A stretch of DNA of 64,000 nucleotides from Gammaproteobacteria bacterium (GTDB taxonomy: Bacteria; Pseudomonadota; Gammaproteobacteria; Steroidobacterales; Steroidobacteraceae). Both the position numbers and the translations under genes were made by a program. The number at the start of each line of letters is the position of its first letter. The stretch's first letter is position 1. Below are positions 17,017 to 24,823 of this stretch, one piece after another. Under the pieces are notes generated by a model that worked only from the letters and a program-made list of their open reading frames with translations, had not been told where the DNA came from and did no database searches. Location of the stretch: assembly GCA_028293765.1 (NCBI GenBank), contig JAQGOG010000012.1:1-64000 (forward strand), given 5' to 3'.

Positions 17017-17754
17017 ATGATGCATCGGAGTGCGGCTGCAGCCGCACCCCGCAGGGCGGGTGCCGGCGCGCTGGCAATGACGTCAGCATTGGCGGCAGCG
17101 CGGCTCACGCTGGTGCGCGATTTGAGACTTGCGTTCCGGAAGCGCGGGCAACTGGTGCAGCCCCTGGTGTTCTTTGCGATCGTTACTACCTTGTTTCCAT
17201 TGGCAATTTCCCCTGAGCTGTCGCGTCTCCGAGACGTCGCGCCCGGTGTGTTATGGGTGGCGGCCTTGTTATCCTCTCTGCTGGCGCTCGAGTTTCTGTT
17301 CCGGGATGACGCCCATGACGGCACACTGGAGCAGTACGCGTTGTCCGGTCAGTCGCTCACCTGGCTGCTGTTCGCGAAGACGGTAGCGCACTGGCTGCTG
17401 ACGGGGTTGCCGCTGGCCGTGATGGCGCCGCTCGCGGGCCTGTCGCTCGGTGTTCCCGCGTCAGCAGTGCCCGGGATTGTTGTGTCGGTTGCGGTGGGGA
17501 GCGTGGCGTTGAGTCTGATCGGCTCTGTTGGGGCCGCGCTAACGCTCGGAGTGAAGCGCAGCGGCGCACTGCTGTCACTGCTGACCCTGCCGCTGTCGAT
17601 GCCCGTGCTGATTTTCGGAGCGAGAGCCACGGAACTGTCGATCAAGGGCGGCGATTTCAGCGCGCCGTTGCAGCTACTCGGGGCTCTCGCAGTCCTGGGC
17701 GTCACGTTGGCGCCGCTGGCAACGGCAGCCGCCGTGCGCATAAACCTGGAGTAA
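17017..17754 (+). CDS. ccmB: Haem exporter permease subunit CcmB
   Basis: An all-membrane protein of 225-249 residues depending on the start. Family motifs include FPLAISPE, LEFLFRDDAHDGTLEQ and LKRSGALLSLLTLPLSMPVL-like sequence near the end (here VKRSGALLSLLTLPLSMPVL). About six helices are visible. CcmB forms the membrane part of the CcmAB transporter. Homologues align from ATG 17077; ATG 17017 and GTG 17005 add an Ala/Arg-rich lead. GTG 17005 overlaps ccmA and has GGAGG 13 bases upstream, so the start is unsettled. Confidence 0.93.
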   Translation: MMHRSAAAAAPRRAGAGALAMTSALAAARLTLVRDLRLAFRKRGQLVQPLVFFAIVTTLFPLAISPELSRLRDVAPGVLWVAALLSSLLALEFLFRDDAHDGTLEQYALSGQSLTWLLFAKTVAHWLLTGLPLAVMAPLAGLSLGVPASAVPGIVVSVAVGSVALSLIGSVGAALTLGVKRSGALLSLLTLPLSMPVLIFGARATELSIKGGDFSAPLQLLGALAVLGVTLAPLATAAAVRINLE

Positions 17755-17764
17755 AGAGCTAATA

Positions 17765-18502
17765 ATGGCCTGGACCTGGTTTCACCGCCTCGGCTCGCCG
17801 CCGTATATCTACAGCCTCGCCGCAAGGCTGACGCCGTGGTTTGCCTGGCCGGCGGCCGCGCTGATTCTGGGCGGCCTCTACGGCGGGCTCGTGCTGGCGC
17901 CACCCGATTACCAGCAGGGCGATGGCTTTCGCATCATCTACGTGCACGCACCGAGTGCGTGGATGTCTCTCATGGTGTATATGACGATGGCGATATCCGC
18001 CGGCGTCGGCCTCATCTGGCGTATGAAAGTGGCGCACGCGGTGGCAGCAAGCTGCGCCCCTGTCGGAGCCTCGTTCACAGTCTGCGCGCTGGTGACGGGG
18101 TCCTTGTGGGGCCAGCCGATGTGGGGAACGTACTGGGAATGGGACCCGAGGCTTACCTCCGAGCTCATCCTGCTGTTCCTCTATCTCGGCTACATGGGCT
18201 TGCGCTCGGCAATGGAGGACGTGCAGCGCGCGGACCGCTCCAGCGCCGTGCTGGCGGTCGTCGGGATCGTGAACGTACCGATCATTCATTATTCGGTGAC
18301 ATGGTGGAACTCTCTGCATCAGGCGCCGTCGGTGATGAAGCTGGCCCGGCCAGCTATGCCTGCGTCGATGCTCATACCACTGCTCATGATGTTGCTCGGA
18401 TTCACGCTCTTTTTCGTGGCGGTCCTGCTCGTCCGCCTGCGCGGCGAAATTCTGAGTCGCGAGCGTTCGGCGAGCTGGATCCGTGAAGCGGTGAGTACAT
18501 GA
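17765..18502 (+). CDS. ccmC: Haem-handling protein CcmC
   Basis: The protein has 245 residues and about six membrane helices. It contains the tryptophan-rich periplasmic motif WGTYWEWDPRLTSELILLFL and conserved flanking histidines in YVHAPSAWMS and WWNSLHQ. CcmC presents haem to CcmE for covalent attachment. It ends in an ATGA overlap with ccmD at 18499. Confidence 0.96.
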   Translation: MAWTWFHRLGSPPYIYSLAARLTPWFAWPAAALILGGLYGGLVLAPPDYQQGDGFRIIYVHAPSAWMSLMVYMTMAISAGVGLIWRMKVAHAVAASCAPVGASFTVCALVTGSLWGQPMWGTYWEWDPRLTSELILLFLYLGYMGLRSAMEDVQRADRSSAVLAVVGIVNVPIIHYSVTWWNSLHQAPSVMKLARPAMPASMLIPLLMMLLGFTLFFVAVLLVRLRGEILSRERSASWIREAVST

Positions 18503-18666
18503 GCGAATTCTTCGATATGGGCGGCTATGCCGCTTACGTCTGGCCCTCGTACGGGCTAACGCTCATCGTCGTGGTGTTGAACATCGTGTGGGCGCGGCGC
18601 CTGCTCACGCGATCGCGTGAAGAGGCGCGACGCCGCCTCGCGATGCGGGGAGGAGGGGATACATGA
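18499..18666 (+). CDS. ccmD: Haem exporter accessory protein CcmD
   Basis: This 55-residue gene is too short for usual ORF cut-offs. It reads MSEFFDMGGYAAYVWPSYGL, a single membrane helix (TLIVVVLNIVWA) and a basic cytoplasmic tail (RRLLTRSREEARRR). GGYAxYVWPxY is the CcmD hallmark. CcmD holds CcmE and CcmAB together for release of haem-loaded CcmE. It overlaps ccmC and ccmE by 4 bases each. Confidence 0.95.
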   Translation: MSEFFDMGGYAAYVWPSYGLTLIVVVLNIVWARRLLTRSREEARRRLAMRGGGDT

Positions 18667-19151
18667 CTCCACGGCAAAGACGTATGACGCTAGTGTTCAG
18701 CATCCTGGCGGGCGTGAGTATCGCCGGAGTGCTCGCCTTGAGCGCCTTCCGCCAGAACGTCACGTTCTTTTTCGATCCAACAGAGGTCGCCGCGGGCAAG
18801 GTGCACGACGGTGAGCATTTCCGGCTCGGCGGCATGGTCACCCAGGGCAGTGTCCAGCGCTTGCCGGGCAGCCTCGAGGTGCGTTTCGTCGTGACCGACT
18901 TCAAGCACGATGTGCCTGTGACCTACACGGGTGTACTGCCCGACCTGTTCCGCGAAGGCACGGGTGTCGTCGCGCACGGGCGCATGCGGGGCGACGGTAC
19001 GTTTGTAGCCGACGAAGTTCTCGCCAAGCACGACGAGAAATATATGCCGCCCCAGGTCGCCCGCTCTCTGAAGAAACGGCACGGCGAATCGCGGGCCGAG
19101 ACGGGTGCCCAGGTGCAGTCCTCCTCTCCCAAATCACCGGCAGGTACTTGA
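18663..19151 (+). CDS. ccmE: Haem chaperone CcmE
   Basis: The protein has 162 residues: one N-terminal membrane anchor (MTLVFSILAGVSIAGVLAL) and a periplasmic OB-fold beta barrel. The covalent haem site is in LAKHDEKYMPP, where the His binds the haem vinyl and the Tyr is an axial ligand. It carries haem from CcmC to the CcmFH lyase. A charged C-terminal tail follows. It overlaps ccmD and is immediately followed by ccmF. Confidence 0.96.
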   Translation: MTPRQRRMTLVFSILAGVSIAGVLALSAFRQNVTFFFDPTEVAAGKVHDGEHFRLGGMVTQGSVQRLPGSLEVRFVVTDFKHDVPVTYTGVLPDLFREGTGVVAHGRMRGDGTFVADEVLAKHDEKYMPPQVARSLKKRHGESRAETGAQVQSSSPKSPAGT

Positions 19152-21110
19152 ATGCTTCCCGAGCTGGGTCATTTCGCTCTGATCCTGGCGCTGCTGCTCG
19201 CAGCGTTGCAGGCATTCTTTGGCATTGCCGGCCCGATGCTCGGCCGGGACCGGTGGATCGCGGCAGTCACGCCGGCCGTCGCCGGACAGTTCGTGATGAT
19301 CGGGACGTCCGTGGCGTGCCTCATCACTTCATTTGTCGGCAATGACTTTTCCGTCGCCTACATCGCGGAGAACTCGAACTCGGCGCTGCCGCTGTTCTAT
19401 CGCGTGAGCGCGATGTGGGGCGCGCACGAAGGCTCGCTGCTGCTGTGGATTTTCATCTTGAGCTGCTGGACGGTAGCCGTCACGATCGGTTCATCCCGCC
19501 TGCCGCCGCGCTTCGCCGCCCGCGTGCTCGGCGTGTTGGGTGTCGTAAGCTTCGGGTTCCTGTTGTTCACTCTCGCCACCTCGAATCCGTTCAACCGCCT
19601 CGATCCGGCCGCACCCGACGGCCGCGACCTGAACCCGGTCCTGCAGGACCCCGCGCTCGCTATTCATCCGCCGATTCTCTACACGGGTTACGTCGGATTC
19701 GCCGTGGCATTTGCGTTTGCCTGCGCGGCGATGCTCGAAGGCCGGCTCGACCAGAACTGGGCGCGTTGGACGCGGCCGTGGACGACCGCGGCGTGGGCCT
19801 TTCTGAGCTGCGGGATCGCGCTCGGCAGCTGGTGGGCCTATTACGAGCTCGGCTGGGGCGGTTACTGGTTCTGGGATCCCGTCGAAAACGCTTCCTTCAT
19901 GCCATGGCTGGTGGGTACAGCGCTCATTCACTCGCTCGCGGTTACGGACAAGCGCGGGTTGTTCAAAAGCTGGACGTTACTGCTGGCCATACTCGCGTTC
20001 TCCCTGAGCCTGCTAGGCACGTTCCTCGTGCGCTCCGGCGTTCTGGTCTCCGTGCACTCTTTCGCGGCTGATCCGACACGCGGCATCTTCATCCTCGTGT
20101 TTCTCATCGTCATGATCGGCGGCGCGCTGACCCTGTATGCCTGGCGGGCCCCACTCCTGAAATCGCAGGCCGGTTTCGAGCTCGGCGCGCGGGAGTCTTT
20201 CCTCCTGTTCAACAACATTCTGCTGGTCATCGCGGCAGCAACAGTTTTTGCGGGCACGATGGCCCCGCTCATCTCCGACTCGCTCGGTCTTGGAACGCTC
20301 TCCGTGGGCGCCCCGTACTTCAACCCGACGTTCATGCTCTCGATGTTGCCGCTGATGGCATTGTTGAGTGTGGGGATTCACACGAGCTGGAAGCGCGGGC
20401 GCCTGGGCGACAAGAAGCGCATGCTTCTGACGACCCTCGTCGTCGCGGCCGTGCTCGCCTGCGGGCTCGCATTCGGGATCTATTCCAAGGGCCGGGTACT
20501 CACGCCCGTGGGCGCGGCTGTGGGCATCTGGATCATCCTCACTTCGCTCGTCGATCCTATCGATCGCTTGCGGCGCAAGCTCTCGCTGCCCCGGGCCGTC
20601 GTGGGCATGACGATCGCTCACATCGGCATCGGGATTTTCGTCCTCGCCCTCACGACCGTCGAGTCCTTCACGGTCGAGCATGATGTGTCGCTCGCAAAAG
20701 GGGGCATGACTACCGTAGGCGCGTACGAATTCCGTTTCGTGGGAGTCAAGGCGATCGAAGGTCCGAATTACGACGGTGTCGGAGGCACAGTAGTAGTAAC
20801 ACGTCACGGCGCGCCCCTGACCGTTCTATATCCGCAAAAGCGCCAGTACTGGGTGCAGCACTCGGTGACGACGGAAGCAGCCATTGAAATGCACTATGGA
20901 AGCAACGTGCTGGTGGCCCTCGGAGAGGATCTCGGCGCGGGTAAATGGAGCGTGCGCATCCAGGTGCGCCCCCTCGTGAATCTCGTCTGGCTCGCCGCGT
21001 TCATCATGGCCGTGGGAGGTGGAATCGCCGCCTCGGATCGCCGCTACAGGCTGGCGAGGACGGCCGAAGCTCCTGTCATGTCCGGAGCCGCCGGGGAAGG
21101 CGCCGGATGA
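19152..21110 (+). CDS. ccmF: Cytochrome c haem lyase subunit CcmF
   Basis: The protein has 652 residues, the usual length, with many membrane helices. The WWD domain is clear: WAYYELGWGGYWFWDPVENA. Histidines in ALIHSLAVTDKRG and NPPILYTGYVG-like AIHPPILYTGYVG fit the haem-ligand positions. CcmF with CcmH takes haem from CcmE and attaches it to reduced CXXCH motifs. Its stop overlaps the ccmG start by 4 bases. Confidence 0.97.
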   Translation: MLPELGHFALILALLLAALQAFFGIAGPMLGRDRWIAAVTPAVAGQFVMIGTSVACLITSFVGNDFSVAYIAENSNSALPLFYRVSAMWGAHEGSLLLWIFILSCWTVAVTIGSSRLPPRFAARVLGVLGVVSFGFLLFTLATSNPFNRLDPAAPDGRDLNPVLQDPALAIHPPILYTGYVGFAVAFAFACAAMLEGRLDQNWARWTRPWTTAAWAFLSCGIALGSWWAYYELGWGGYWFWDPVENASFMPWLVGTALIHSLAVTDKRGLFKSWTLLLAILAFSLSLLGTFLVRSGVLVSVHSFAADPTRGIFILVFLIVMIGGALTLYAWRAPLLKSQAGFELGARESFLLFNNILLVIAAATVFAGTMAPLISDSLGLGTLSVGAPYFNPTFMLSMLPLMALLSVGIHTSWKRGRLGDKKRMLLTTLVVAAVLACGLAFGIYSKGRVLTPVGAAVGIWIILTSLVDPIDRLRRKLSLPRAVVGMTIAHIGIGIFVLALTTVESFTVEHDVSLAKGGMTTVGAYEFRFVGVKAIEGPNYDGVGGTVVVTRHGAPLTVLYPQKRQYWVQHSVTTEAAIEMHYGSNVLVALGEDLGAGKWSVRIQVRPLVNLVWLAAFIMAVGGGIAASDRRYRLARTAEAPVMSGAAGEGAG

Positions 21111-21646
21111 ACCGCTTTGCGCTCCCGCTGGGTCTGTTTGCGCTGCTGGCCGTCGTGTTGGCGATCGGGATCAAGCATTCACCCGATAAGGGCACCATTG
21201 CGTCGCCGCTGATCGGCAAGGCGGCGCCGGAGTTCTCGCTACCGAGCCTGACGGACGCGAGCCGCATCGTTAAATCGAGTGATCTGCGCGGACGCTGGTA
21301 CGTATTCAACGTTTGGGGCACGTGGTGCGGCGGCTGCCGATTAGAGCACAACGTGCTTCTGCAAATGCGCCACGCGGACGTCGTACCGATCATCGGCCTC
21401 GATTGGCGGGACAACGACGCCGAGGCGCTCTCACTACTGTCTCAGCTGGGCAACCCGTATGAGCTGATCGCCGTCGATCACGATGGACGCGAGGCCATCG
21501 ATTGGGGTGTCTATGGCGCGCCGGAAACATTTCTCGTGAACGACCAGGGTGTCGTGGTCTACAAATACATCGGCCCGCTGACGCAGGAAGCGTGGGAGCG
21601 GGAATTTCTACCGCGGCTGCCGGCGAAGCAGGCAGAGAAATCATGA
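21107..21646 (+). CDS. ccmG: Thiol:disulphide interchange protein CcmG/DsbE
   Basis: The protein has 179 residues. An N-terminal membrane anchor precedes a thioredoxin fold with active site GTWCGGCRLEH and the cis-proline region YGAPETFLVN, both diagnostic for CcmG. It keeps apocytochrome cysteines reduced before haem attachment. The start at ATG 21107 overlaps the ccmF stop. Confidence 0.95.
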   Translation: MNRFALPLGLFALLAVVLAIGIKHSPDKGTIASPLIGKAAPEFSLPSLTDASRIVKSSDLRGRWYVFNVWGTWCGGCRLEHNVLLQMRHADVVPIIGLDWRDNDAEALSLLSQLGNPYELIAVDHDGREAIDWGVYGAPETFLVNDQGVVVYKYIGPLTQEAWEREFLPRLPAKQAEKS

Positions 21647-22083
21647 TGCGAGGCTGTCTGATCGCTCTGCTGGTGTCGCTCGTGCTGTGCGCGACGGCGG
21701 CGTACGCCGTTGATCCCACCCAGATGCCTACGCCCGCACTGCAGGCGCGCTATCTGTCTCTGACACACGAGCTCCGCTGCATGCAGTGCCAGAACGAAGC
21801 GATCGCCGACTCGCCGGTGGATCTCGCGGCGGACTTGCGCCGGCAAGTGCGGGATATGCTGCTTGCGGGCAGAACGGACGACGACGTTCGAAACTTCATG
21901 GTCGCCCGCTACGGCGAATTCATCCTCTTCAGACCGCGTATGTCGATGCGCAACCTGTGGTTGTGGCTGACTCCGGGCCTGCTCCTCGGCGTGGGAGCAC
22001 TCGTCGCCGTCCGCATCGTTCAGCAGCGCTCGCGGCTTGTCCCTCAGGACAATGAGCCGCTCGAAGAGGACATTCGCTCCTGA
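21643..22083 (+). CDS. ccmH: Cytochrome c maturation protein CcmH (CycL-type)
   Basis: The protein has 146 residues with a signal peptide ending near AAYA, the redox motif LRCMQCQNEAIADS and a C-terminal membrane helix (LWLWLTPGLLLGVGALVAV). CcmH reduces or holds the apocytochrome with CcmG and partners CcmF. The start at ATG 21643 overlaps the ccmG stop; ATG 21646 is equally possible. Confidence 0.95.
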   Translation: MMRGCLIALLVSLVLCATAAYAVDPTQMPTPALQARYLSLTHELRCMQCQNEAIADSPVDLAADLRRQVRDMLLAGRTDDDVRNFMVARYGEFILFRPRMSMRNLWLWLTPGLLLGVGALVAVRIVQQRSRLVPQDNEPLEEDIRS

Positions 22084-23120
22084 TGGTTACCTTCATCGTG
22101 CTCGCCGCCGTCCTCGCCCTGGTCGGCGTCGCGCTCGTCGCTATACCGCTGGTGAGGCGGGATCCGAAACAGCTCGCGCCCGCGCCCTGGGCCGCTCTGG
22201 GTGCGGCCGCCGTGCTCGTGGTGGGATCTGCGATTCTGTACGCGTCCTGGAGCAAGTGGTCCTGGCACGCCGAACCGGCTGCGGACTCGCCGCAAACGAT
22301 GGTCGCGCATCTCGCACGGAAGCTGGAGCGGGATCCCAATGATGTGAACGGTTGGCTGCTGCTCGGTCGCTCTTACATCGTGTTGGAGCAGTACCCGCTG
22401 GCGCTGCGCTCCTATCAGCGCGCCGACAGACTCGCGGCAGGCAAGAACGCGGAGGCGCTGGTCGGCGAGGCCGAGTCTCTGACGCTGAGCGACGAAGCCG
22501 CTCTCGACGGCCCCGCCGGGCGCATCATCGAGCAGGCCCTCGTACTCGATCCGAATTCGGGTAAGGGGCTGTTTTTCGGCGCGGCGGCCGCGGTTCGTCG
22601 CGGCGAGCTGCCGCTGGCCCGCGAGCGCTTCACGAAATTACTCGCGCTGAATCCGCCGCAGGCCATTCGGCCGATCCTCGAGCAGCAGATCGCCGCCATC
22701 GATCAAAAGCTCGCGGGCGAGTCCGTTCCTGCGTCCCCCGGAACTTCCTCATCGGCGCCTGTGGCGGCCAATGCCGGTGCCGCGGCGGTCCGTGTGCACA
22801 TCGAGCTGTCTCCCTCTTTGTCCAAGTCGGCTCCCGATGCGGCGCCGCTCTTCGTGTTCGTTCGCGATCCAGCGCGCCCAGGACCGCCTCTGGCAGCCAA
22901 GCGGCTGGCAAGCCGCTTTCCCCAAACCGTGGAACTGACACCCTCGGATTCCATGGTGCCGGGACGTGCCTTTGCGGCAGGGCAGAAAGTGCAAGTCGTC
23001 GCGAGAATAGCCCGCTCCGGCAATCCCATGGCGGGCAGCGGCGATCCCTTCGGGGAAGCTGCCTATCTCGTGGGGAAGGATGGGCTCGTCAACATCGTCA
23101 TCGATCACCTCACGCCCTGA
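22083..23120 (+). CDS. ccmI: Cytochrome c maturation TPR protein CcmI (CycH-type)
   Basis: The protein has 345 residues: two N-terminal membrane helices (VTFIVLAAVLALVGVALVAI and ALGAAAVLVVGSAILYASW), then TPR repeats (NGWLLLGRSYIVLEQYPLAL and following), and a C-terminal beta domain from about residue 245. CcmI binds the C-termini of apocytochromes and delivers them to CcmFH. Here CcmH and CcmI are separate genes, unlike the fused E. coli CcmH. ATG 22083 overlaps the ccmH stop. It is the last gene of the operon. Confidence 0.93.
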   Translation: MVTFIVLAAVLALVGVALVAIPLVRRDPKQLAPAPWAALGAAAVLVVGSAILYASWSKWSWHAEPAADSPQTMVAHLARKLERDPNDVNGWLLLGRSYIVLEQYPLALRSYQRADRLAAGKNAEALVGEAESLTLSDEAALDGPAGRIIEQALVLDPNSGKGLFFGAAAAVRRGELPLARERFTKLLALNPPQAIRPILEQQIAAIDQKLAGESVPASPGTSSSAPVAANAGAAAVRVHIELSPSLSKSAPDAAPLFVFVRDPARPGPPLAAKRLASRFPQTVELTPSDSMVPGRAFAAGQKVQVVARIARSGNPMAGSGDPFGEAAYLVGKDGLVNIVIDHLTP

Positions 23121-23417
23121 AGGGAACGGGATCGAGTTGACCCGCGCGCACAGGCAGCTACGGTGCGTCGCGAGCGTCTCGACGCTGCAGCGCGCGCGCA
23201 GCAAACGATTCGGCACTAGACAGCGCGCTTCCGACAAAAGTTCCTGCGCCTCGTACCGCTTCCCCGGCATGGGTCTTGCTGCTCTCTAGCCGCTCGCTGG
23301 CCGAGGGCTATCTTCACGAAAGCTTCTGTCTCCCGTGAAAGGTTCTAGGTCGCACATCGCTTGCTGCCAGTTTGTGTTGCCCGCGAGCCTTAGCATTCAC
23401 TGTGGAGGAGAGTAACG
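23121..23417. other. Intergenic stretch, no gene recognised
   Basis: About 300 bases between ccmI and the KGG protein gene. Nothing protein-like is seen on either strand. The last bases carry a strong ribosome site (GGAGGAG) for the next gene; any promoter for it must lie here. Confidence 0.4.
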
Positions 23418-23831
23418 ATGGCTCACGAACCAACTCAGGATGGGCGCACGTCTAATCGTGGATTTGCGTCAATGAATCAGGAGCGGCAGCGGCAGATCGC
23501 AAGCATGGGTGGCAAGGCCGTGCCTGACGAGAAGCGCAGCTTCTCGCAGAACCGGCGGCTCGCCGCCGAAGCCGGACGCAAAGGCGGGCAGAGTGTGCCC
23601 GGCTCGAAGCGCAGTTTCTCGCAGAACCGCGAGCTGGCTGCGGTTGCTGGACGCAAGGGCGGACAGAGCGTGCCCGATGAAAAACGCAGCTTTTCACAGA
23701 ATCCGGAACTCGCCGCGGAGGCGGGCCGCAAAGGCGGCCAGGCGAGCCATGGGGGCGGCGGTGCGACCGCCGACACTCATCATCGGGAAGCCACAGAGCG
23801 CCAGCGCTCGCCGGGAGAATCGGAGGAGTAG
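23418..23831 (+). CDS. KGG-repeat stress-induced protein
   Basis: The protein has 137 residues, very hydrophilic, with GGAGGAG ahead of ATG 23418. After RGFASMNQERQRQIASMGGK come three 25-residue repeats of the pattern GGQSVPDEKRSFSQN followed by LAAEAGRK, each ending in a KGG box. Such proteins (KGG/con-10-like, related to E. coli YciG) are abundant under starvation or general stress and thought to be disordered protectants. The repeat unit here has a conserved RSFSQN core. No partner gene is evident. Confidence 0.88.
   Translation: MAHEPTQDGRTSNRGFASMNQERQRQIASMGGKAVPDEKRSFSQNRRLAAEAGRKGGQSVPGSKRSFSQNRELAAVAGRKGGQSVPDEKRSFSQNPELAAEAGRKGGQASHGGGGATADTHHREATERQRSPGESEE
23508..23732 (+). repeat. 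Three 75-bp in-frame tandem repeats
   Basis: The KGG gene carries three consecutive 75-bp units, each encoding 25 residues that begin with the GG of a KGG box. The units differ by a few bases each, which shows some age; copy-number change would not alter the frame. Confidence 0.85.
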
Positions 23832-24162
23832 GCATCGGACTGCAGATCTTCCGTTCGGGGCTGCATGGATGCGGCCCAGACTGCCGCGTCGTGACCGCCG
23901 CCACGGCCCGTCAGCGCAGCGCTCCCCGTTGGGGCGTGAAAAAGTTGCCTTTGGCGTTGCAGAAGTTACCGAGGCGCTAGCGCTCGAGGTCCGCTCCGGT
24001 GAGCGCAGAGAAATTGCGTTTGCTGCAGCGCACCCGCGTGCGTGCGCCGATGCACGTTGTCAGCGAACCACCAGAGAAATTGCCCATAATGGTTGCCGCG
24101 TGAGCGTCTGACGGTGGCTGCGTTTCGTGGCGCGAGGCGGATTCGCGCTGGGGCGTCCAGAA
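23832..24162. other. Intergenic stretch, no gene recognised
   Basis: About 330 bases between the KGG gene and the small lipoprotein gene. Open frames are low in protein-like character, and I see no RNA gene or clear terminator. Confidence 0.35.
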
Positions 24163-24438
24163 ATGAAGCATGAAGTGAGGGTGGCCGCCGCCGGGCTATT
24201 GACCGTCACGCTGGGATTGTCCGCTTGTGCCGCAGGGCGCTGGTTCGAGCGACCCCAGGCCACCGCCACCGCACCGCCTGCGAACGCGTCGGGCGATTTG
24301 AAGCTGGCGACCGTAACCTATATTCACGAGTTGTGTGAGTTGCCGAAGGAGCAGCGCGATCCGGCGTTGCGCGCGCTCAATGAGTCCCTCGTTCCAAATC
24401 ATGCGGTCATCTACTGCGGGCGTGGTGGAACGCCTTAA
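24163..24438 (+). CDS. Small predicted lipoprotein
   Basis: The protein has 91 residues. MKHEVRVAAAGLLTVTLGLS is followed by the lipobox LSAC, so the mature part would be a short lipid-anchored peptide. It contains IHELCELPKEQRDPALRALN and a final Cys (VIYCGRG), which could form a disulphide with the first. The function is unknown. No strong ribosome site is seen. It may be an outer-membrane-anchored periplasmic protein. Confidence 0.6.
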   Translation: MKHEVRVAAAGLLTVTLGLSACAAGRWFERPQATATAPPANASGDLKLATVTYIHELCELPKEQRDPALRALNESLVPNHAVIYCGRGGTP

Positions 24439-24823
24439 TAACATCGACAACATCACCGCAGGCCCGCGGCACTTCTGCGGTTACCTGCTATTGTGGGCGG
24501 TCAGCGAGAGGGTTCTGGTCGATCAGGTTCGCAAGGTCTGCCATTCGGGTCAACACGTCGCTGACGCAGATCGGCGCCACCGCCAACCAGCAGCAAGCGG
24601 CGAATCGGGTTGCGGTTCGCGACCAGACTGCCGCCGCGCGCGGTCCGGCGGGGGAATCTGTTGTGCCCGGCAGCAACGCACGTTCGGGGTGCCCCGCGAC
24701 CACGGTTGCCTCGAGGGCGCGCGCGGATAAGTGCCCAATCTATCTTCATTTCGCAAGTCTTGTTGTGCCGGGTGCGTTTCAGCATAGTGCGCGCCCCGTC
24801 ATCGAATTCAGTCAGTCCCCCAA
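24439..24823. other. Intergenic stretch upstream of tex
   Basis: About 385 bases. A short frame containing TSLTQIGATANQQQAANR looks faintly protein-like but has no start, no homology I recognise and stops on both sides. The promoter for tex should be here; no confident elements were found. Confidence 0.35.

Noticed and set aside
23508-23732. Possible CRISPR-like direct repeats
   Set aside because: The repeats are contiguous 75-bp coding units with no spacers, and they keep the KGG reading frame.
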